This document shows, one piece after another, positions 40,664 to 44,075 of a DNA stretch of 44,075 bases. The first letter of the stretch is position 1. Each line of letters begins with the position of its first letter. The notes beneath the pieces were generated by a model. That model was not told the DNA's origin and searched no databases. It was given only the letters and a program-made list of their open reading frames with translations. The position numbers were made by a program, and so were the translations under genes. This DNA comes from Acidobacteriota bacterium (GTDB taxonomy: Bacteria; Acidobacteriota; Blastocatellia; RBC074), in contig JACPYM010000083.1 in the NCBI GenBank assembly GCA_016196035.1, positions 1 through 44,075 of the forward strand. The letters run 5' to 3'.

Positions 40664-43600
40664 ATGAAACCAACATTTTTGGCCAAGAGGACGCTGGGAT
40701 TTTTCAGCCTCTTGCTCGGCGCTGCCGTGTTGGTCTTCGCGTCATCAATCGCGCTGGCGCAAGAGAACACGGGGAGCGTTACTGGTACGGTCAAAGATTC
40801 GGCTGGCGCTTCGGTGCCGGGGGCGAAAGTAACGCTCTCAGGTCCTGGCTTGGTGCGCTCGCTGGATGCAACGAGCGGCAAGGATGGTAGCTTCATTTTC
40901 CCGAAGGTACCTTCCGGCGTCTACAACGTCACCGTCAGCCAGACTGGCTTCAAAACTGTCAAAAACGAAGACGTGATGGTTGTCCTCGGACAAGCTTCCA
41001 ACGTTGACGTAGCGCTTTCGGCGGGTGCGGTGACCGAATCGGTCACGGTGAGTGCGGGTTCGGACATCATTGACGTGACTTCTAGCAAGGCTGCTACCAA
41101 CATCACCGAACAGTTCGTTGACAACACGCCGAAAGGCCGCCAGTTCCACTCGTTGCTGGTTGTCGCCCCGGGCGTGCGGCCCGAACCCAAATCCGGCAAC
41201 TTCGGCGTTGGCGGTTTCCAGATCAACGGCGCGAGCGGTTCGGAAAACACCTTCGTCGTGGACGGCGTGGATGTTTCTGACGTGCGTCGTGGCGCGCTGC
41301 GTGCCAATGACTCGCTGCCCTTCGAGTTTGTTCGTGAAGTGCAGGTCAAGACCGCCGGTTTCGAAGCGGAATACACCGGCACGCTGGGCGGCGTGATCAA
41401 CGTCGTCAGCAAGAGCGGTTCGGACGAGTTTCATGGTGACGGCTGGCTGCAAATGAACGGTGCCGCGTTGAACTCGGCACCGCGTGGTAGATGGCAAAAC
41501 ACTGCGGCTGACCCGACCAAAAACGAATTCTTCCGCCAGCGCGAAGATGAGTACCGCACCTTCTTCCCAGGCTTTGCCTTCAGCGGGCCGCTGATCAAAC
41601 AGCGCTTGAATTTCTTCACGGGGTATACGGCCGATTTGTTCCGTGCCGAGCGCACTACTCCCTTCCTGGTGGGAACGAAGACGACGACGCAACGGCAGAT
41701 TTCCCATCGCGGTGTCGCGCGTGTTGACTATGCGCCAACGCAAAAACTCCAGATCAACACTTCTTACTTCTGGAACCCGGTCAAACGCATTGGCGACTTG
41801 TCCGGTACTGACCCGCGCATTTCCCCAGGCAGCACTGATTTCTCGATCCGCGGTGGTTATGTGCCAGCGTCCAACTACACGGCTTCGGGCACCTATACGG
41901 TCAATTCACATTTGATCCTGGAAGCTCGTTACGGCTACAAGTATCTGAATGATAAGGACGGGAATTACGGTATCTCCGGCAGTCCCTATCTTATTTGGAG
42001 TGCTTCAGCAGCGCCGGGAACTGGGACCAATCCGCCACCTGTGGTGGCGGCGGGTAAGCTGACGCAAGCTCAGTATGATCAGATTCCGGTGGCGTACCGC
42101 CAGGCATCTGGCTTTACAAACGTTGCGACCACCTTAGCGATTCAACGCGACATCACGACACGTCACAATGTCTACTTGAATGCCAACTACTTGACGAACA
42201 TCTTCGGTCAGCGTCACAGCTTCAAGGGCGGCTATGCTTTGAACCGCCTGAAGAATGATGTGAAAGACGACTATACCAATGGCCGCTTCCAGATTCTCTG
42301 GGGTGAAGCCATCAGCCGTGGCAGCGTTCAAGGCGTGCGTGGCACCTATGGCTATTACATCTGGCGCGATGGCGTTCGTCACGATTCTCAGGTCACCAGC
42401 CGGAACCAGGGCTTCTATGTCCAGGATAGCTGGCAGGTGGCAAAGAACGTCACGTTGAACCTCGGAATTCGTCTCGAAAACGAATTCCTGCCGCCTTACG
42501 CCAAAGTAGTCAACGGCAATAAAGTTCCGAATCCGATCAGCTTCGGCTGGGGCGATAAAGTCGCTCCTCTCATCGGTGGCGCGTGGGATGTGTTGGGCAA
42601 TGGCAAATGGAAAGTCAGCGCCAGTTACGGCCAATACTACGATTTGATGAAGTATGAATTGGCGCGTGGCTCCTTCGGTGGTGACTATTGGCACGATCAT
42701 TACTATCGCCTGAACGATACCGATCTCTCTAAGTTGTCACTGGCAACTCCGTCCGCTTTGGCAGGCGGCACGACCCAAGTGCTGGACGTTGACAACCGCA
42801 CGGTGCCGATCAACGCCCAGGGACAACTCGACGGAATTGACCCGGCGATCAAGCCGATGTCTACCCGCCAATACTCCGTTGGTCTCGATCACGAGATCAA
42901 GCCAGGTATGGTCTTCAACGTGCGCTATACCCGCAACCGTCTGGTGCGTGGCATTGAAGACATCGGCGTGTTAGACGCTCAGGAAAACGAAGTTTACACG
43001 ATTGGCAACCCTGGCTTCGGTCAAACGGATGCCAAGAAGTACACCACGGCGAGCGGTGTACCGCTGACTCCGAAAGCGGTGCGTAACTACGACGGCGTCG
43101 AGTTCCGCTTGGATGGCCGTTTTAGCGAAGGTTACCTGAAGCGCTTGAACTACAACGCTTCATACACCTATAGCCGGTTGTACGGTAACTGGCCTGGCTT
43201 GGCGAACTCAGACGAGAATGGCCGTTCAGACCCGAATGTGAGCCGTGCGTTTGACCTTGCGCCGGGTAACTTCACCTCGAAGGGACAGAACGCGATTGGC
43301 TTGCTGCCGACCGATCGTCCGCACACCTTCAAGCTGTTCCTGAACTACGCACAGCCCTGGGGCGGCAAGTCTGGTGAAACGCTGTTCTCGCTCAATCAGG
43401 TTGCCTACAGCGGCACACCGTTCACTTCCGCCGCTTTGTTCATCGTGCCGGTCTTTTACAACGACCGTGGCGATCTAGGCCGTAGCCCGGCGTACACGCA
43501 AACCGACTTTTTGGTCGCACACACGATCAATCTGAGCGAGCGCGTAAAGATGAAGTTTGACGCGAACATCACCAACCTGTTCAACCAGGCTGCCGTGATC

Positions 43601-43801
43601 AACATTGACCCAACGTTTAACCGCACCGGTGACCTCCACGGATCTCTTTCAACAGAAGCCTTTTATAAAGGTGGTTGGGACGTCACTAAGCTGGTGAACC
43701 CGGTTAATGGTGTGGCTCCAGCCAAGAGCGCCAACTACGGATTCCCGAACACTTATCAGGGTATCCGCGATGTCCGTCTTGGTTTGCGTGTCCAGTTCTA
43801 A
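40664..43801 (+). CDS. TonB-dependent receptor, Oar-like, with carboxypeptidase-regulatory domain
   Basis: 1045 residues. Signal peptide 1-33 (FFSLLLGAAVLVFASSIALAQ). Residues about 34-115 are a CarboxypepD-regulatory-like Ig domain (GSVTGTVKDSAGASVPGAKV, IFPKVPSGVYNVTVSQTGF). The plug follows at about 130-240 (FHSLLVVAPGVRPEP, NTFVVDGVDVSD, FEAEYTGTLGGVINVVSKSGS), and then an outer-membrane beta-barrel to the end, closing with LGLRVQF, an aromatic C-terminal residue as usual for barrel proteins. Such receptors take up large ligands with energy from TonB; the ligand is unknown. Codons such as CGT and GGT are used more than in neighbouring genes, which suggests strong expression. A strong terminator follows. 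Confidence 0.95.
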   Translation: MKPTFLAKRTLGFFSLLLGAAVLVFASSIALAQENTGSVTGTVKDSAGASVPGAKVTLSGPGLVRSLDATSGKDGSFIFPKVPSGVYNVTVSQTGFKTVKNEDVMVVLGQASNVDVALSAGAVTESVTVSAGSDIIDVTSSKAATNITEQFVDNTPKGRQFHSLLVVAPGVRPEPKSGNFGVGGFQINGASGSENTFVVDGVDVSDVRRGALRANDSLPFEFVREVQVKTAGFEAEYTGTLGGVINVVSKSGSDEFHGDGWLQMNGAALNSAPRGRWQNTAADPTKNEFFRQREDEYRTFFPGFAFSGPLIKQRLNFFTGYTADLFRAERTTPFLVGTKTTTQRQISHRGVARVDYAPTQKLQINTSYFWNPVKRIGDLSGTDPRISPGSTDFSIRGGYVPASNYTASGTYTVNSHLILEARYGYKYLNDKDGNYGISGSPYLIWSASAAPGTGTNPPPVVAAGKLTQAQYDQIPVAYRQASGFTNVATTLAIQRDITTRHNVYLNANYLTNIFGQRHSFKGGYALNRLKNDVKDDYTNGRFQILWGEAISRGSVQGVRGTYGYYIWRDGVRHDSQVTSRNQGFYVQDSWQVAKNVTLNLGIRLENEFLPPYAKVVNGNKVPNPISFGWGDKVAPLIGGAWDVLGNGKWKVSASYGQYYDLMKYELARGSFGGDYWHDHYYRLNDTDLSKLSLATPSALAGGTTQVLDVDNRTVPINAQGQLDGIDPAIKPMSTRQYSVGLDHEIKPGMVFNVRYTRNRLVRGIEDIGVLDAQENEVYTIGNPGFGQTDAKKYTTASGVPLTPKAVRNYDGVEFRLDGRFSEGYLKRLNYNASYTYSRLYGNWPGLANSDENGRSDPNVSRAFDLAPGNFTSKGQNAIGLLPTDRPHTFKLFLNYAQPWGGKSGETLFSLNQVAYSGTPFTSAALFIVPVFYNDRGDLGRSPAYTQTDFLVAHTINLSERVKMKFDANITNLFNQAAVINIDPTFNRTGDLHGSLSTEAFYKGGWDVTKLVNPVNGVAPAKSANYGFPNTYQGIRDVRLGLRVQF

Positions 43802-43848
43802 GTTTTATCTGTACAAAGGCATTATAGCCTTGTATGAATAACAACTAG

Positions 43849-43877
43849 GGGCTGCTCATCTAATAGATGAGCAGCCC
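43849..43877 (+). terminator. Intrinsic terminator of the TonB-dependent receptor gene
   Basis: GGGCTGCTCATCT pairs perfectly with AGATGAGCAGCCC over 13 bp with a three-base loop AAT, followed by AATTTCATTTT. It lies 48 bases after the stop. The remaining bases to 44075 are AT-rich and show no gene. Confidence 0.85.
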
Positions 43878-44075
43878 AATTTCATTTTATGCGTCCTACT
43901 AAAATAGGATACTTGAAAATTCTCATTGTTTTTATTGTACTTGATTAGCGGCTCGCTTTGATTTTGCCGATTGTGTGTTGAGAGTGTGGTAGTTGAATTT
44001 AGCTTTAGGACGTATTTACCGAGGCAAGCTGTTGTGGCAATGAGGTCGCAATCAGGTGGGTCAGTTTTTCCAGCA

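Overview
The window looks like chromosomal DNA of an acidobacterium, plausibly class Blastocatellia. Three protein types common in that phylum point there: an ADOP-type ABC permease, a secreted VWA protein of the acidobacterial VWFA-related kind, and an Oar-like TonB-dependent receptor with an N-terminal carboxypeptidase-regulatory domain. Two Ser/Thr kinases fused to TolB-like and TPR segments fit the same picture. The assignment is inferred from gene content; no rRNA or tRNA gene was seen.

Layout. 1-8080, mostly minus strand: TPR kinase, RluE-like pseudouridine synthase coupled to a gamma-carbonic-anhydrase-like protein, beta-CASP nuclease, second TPR kinase. 8310-13453: exported peroxiredoxin, small secreted protein, GMC oxidoreductase, M20 peptidase, DsbA/FrnE-like protein. 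13460-16230: VWA protein and TrmFO. 17176-19398: Cys-rich multidomain surface protein. 19627-26055: two methyltransferases, a DPM/ArnC-like glycosyltransferase, an Rpn-type nuclease, AsnB and a small membrane protein. 26295-33284: LepB, ADOP permease, exported metallo-beta-lactamase-fold protein, and an esterase/SMP-30 fusion. 33738-38661: SprT-like metallopeptidase, GT4 glycosyltransferase, a broken methyltransferase, a secreted HExxH protein and an RNase D. 39380-43801: an unknown 231-residue protein and the TonB-dependent receptor.

The strongest observation is that two unrelated thiol-redox genes are each cut by one in-frame TGA exactly at the catalytic cysteine: the peroxiredoxin (FTGG-TGA-T) and the DsbA-like protein (YT-TGA-PFC). 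Each TGA is followed at the right distance by a hairpin that fits the bacterial SECIS model. Both are best read as selenoproteins (Sec82 and Sec13), so the genome should carry selA, selB, selC and selD outside this window.

The second theme is palindromic repeats. A roughly 175-bp element with 28-29-bp hairpin arms occurs three times; each time its terminus supplies the TAG stop codon of the neighbouring gene, and its arms differ by compensatory changes. A different palindrome is inserted in frame inside a methyltransferase and is translated. A third has replaced the SAM-binding motif of another, now broken, methyltransferase.
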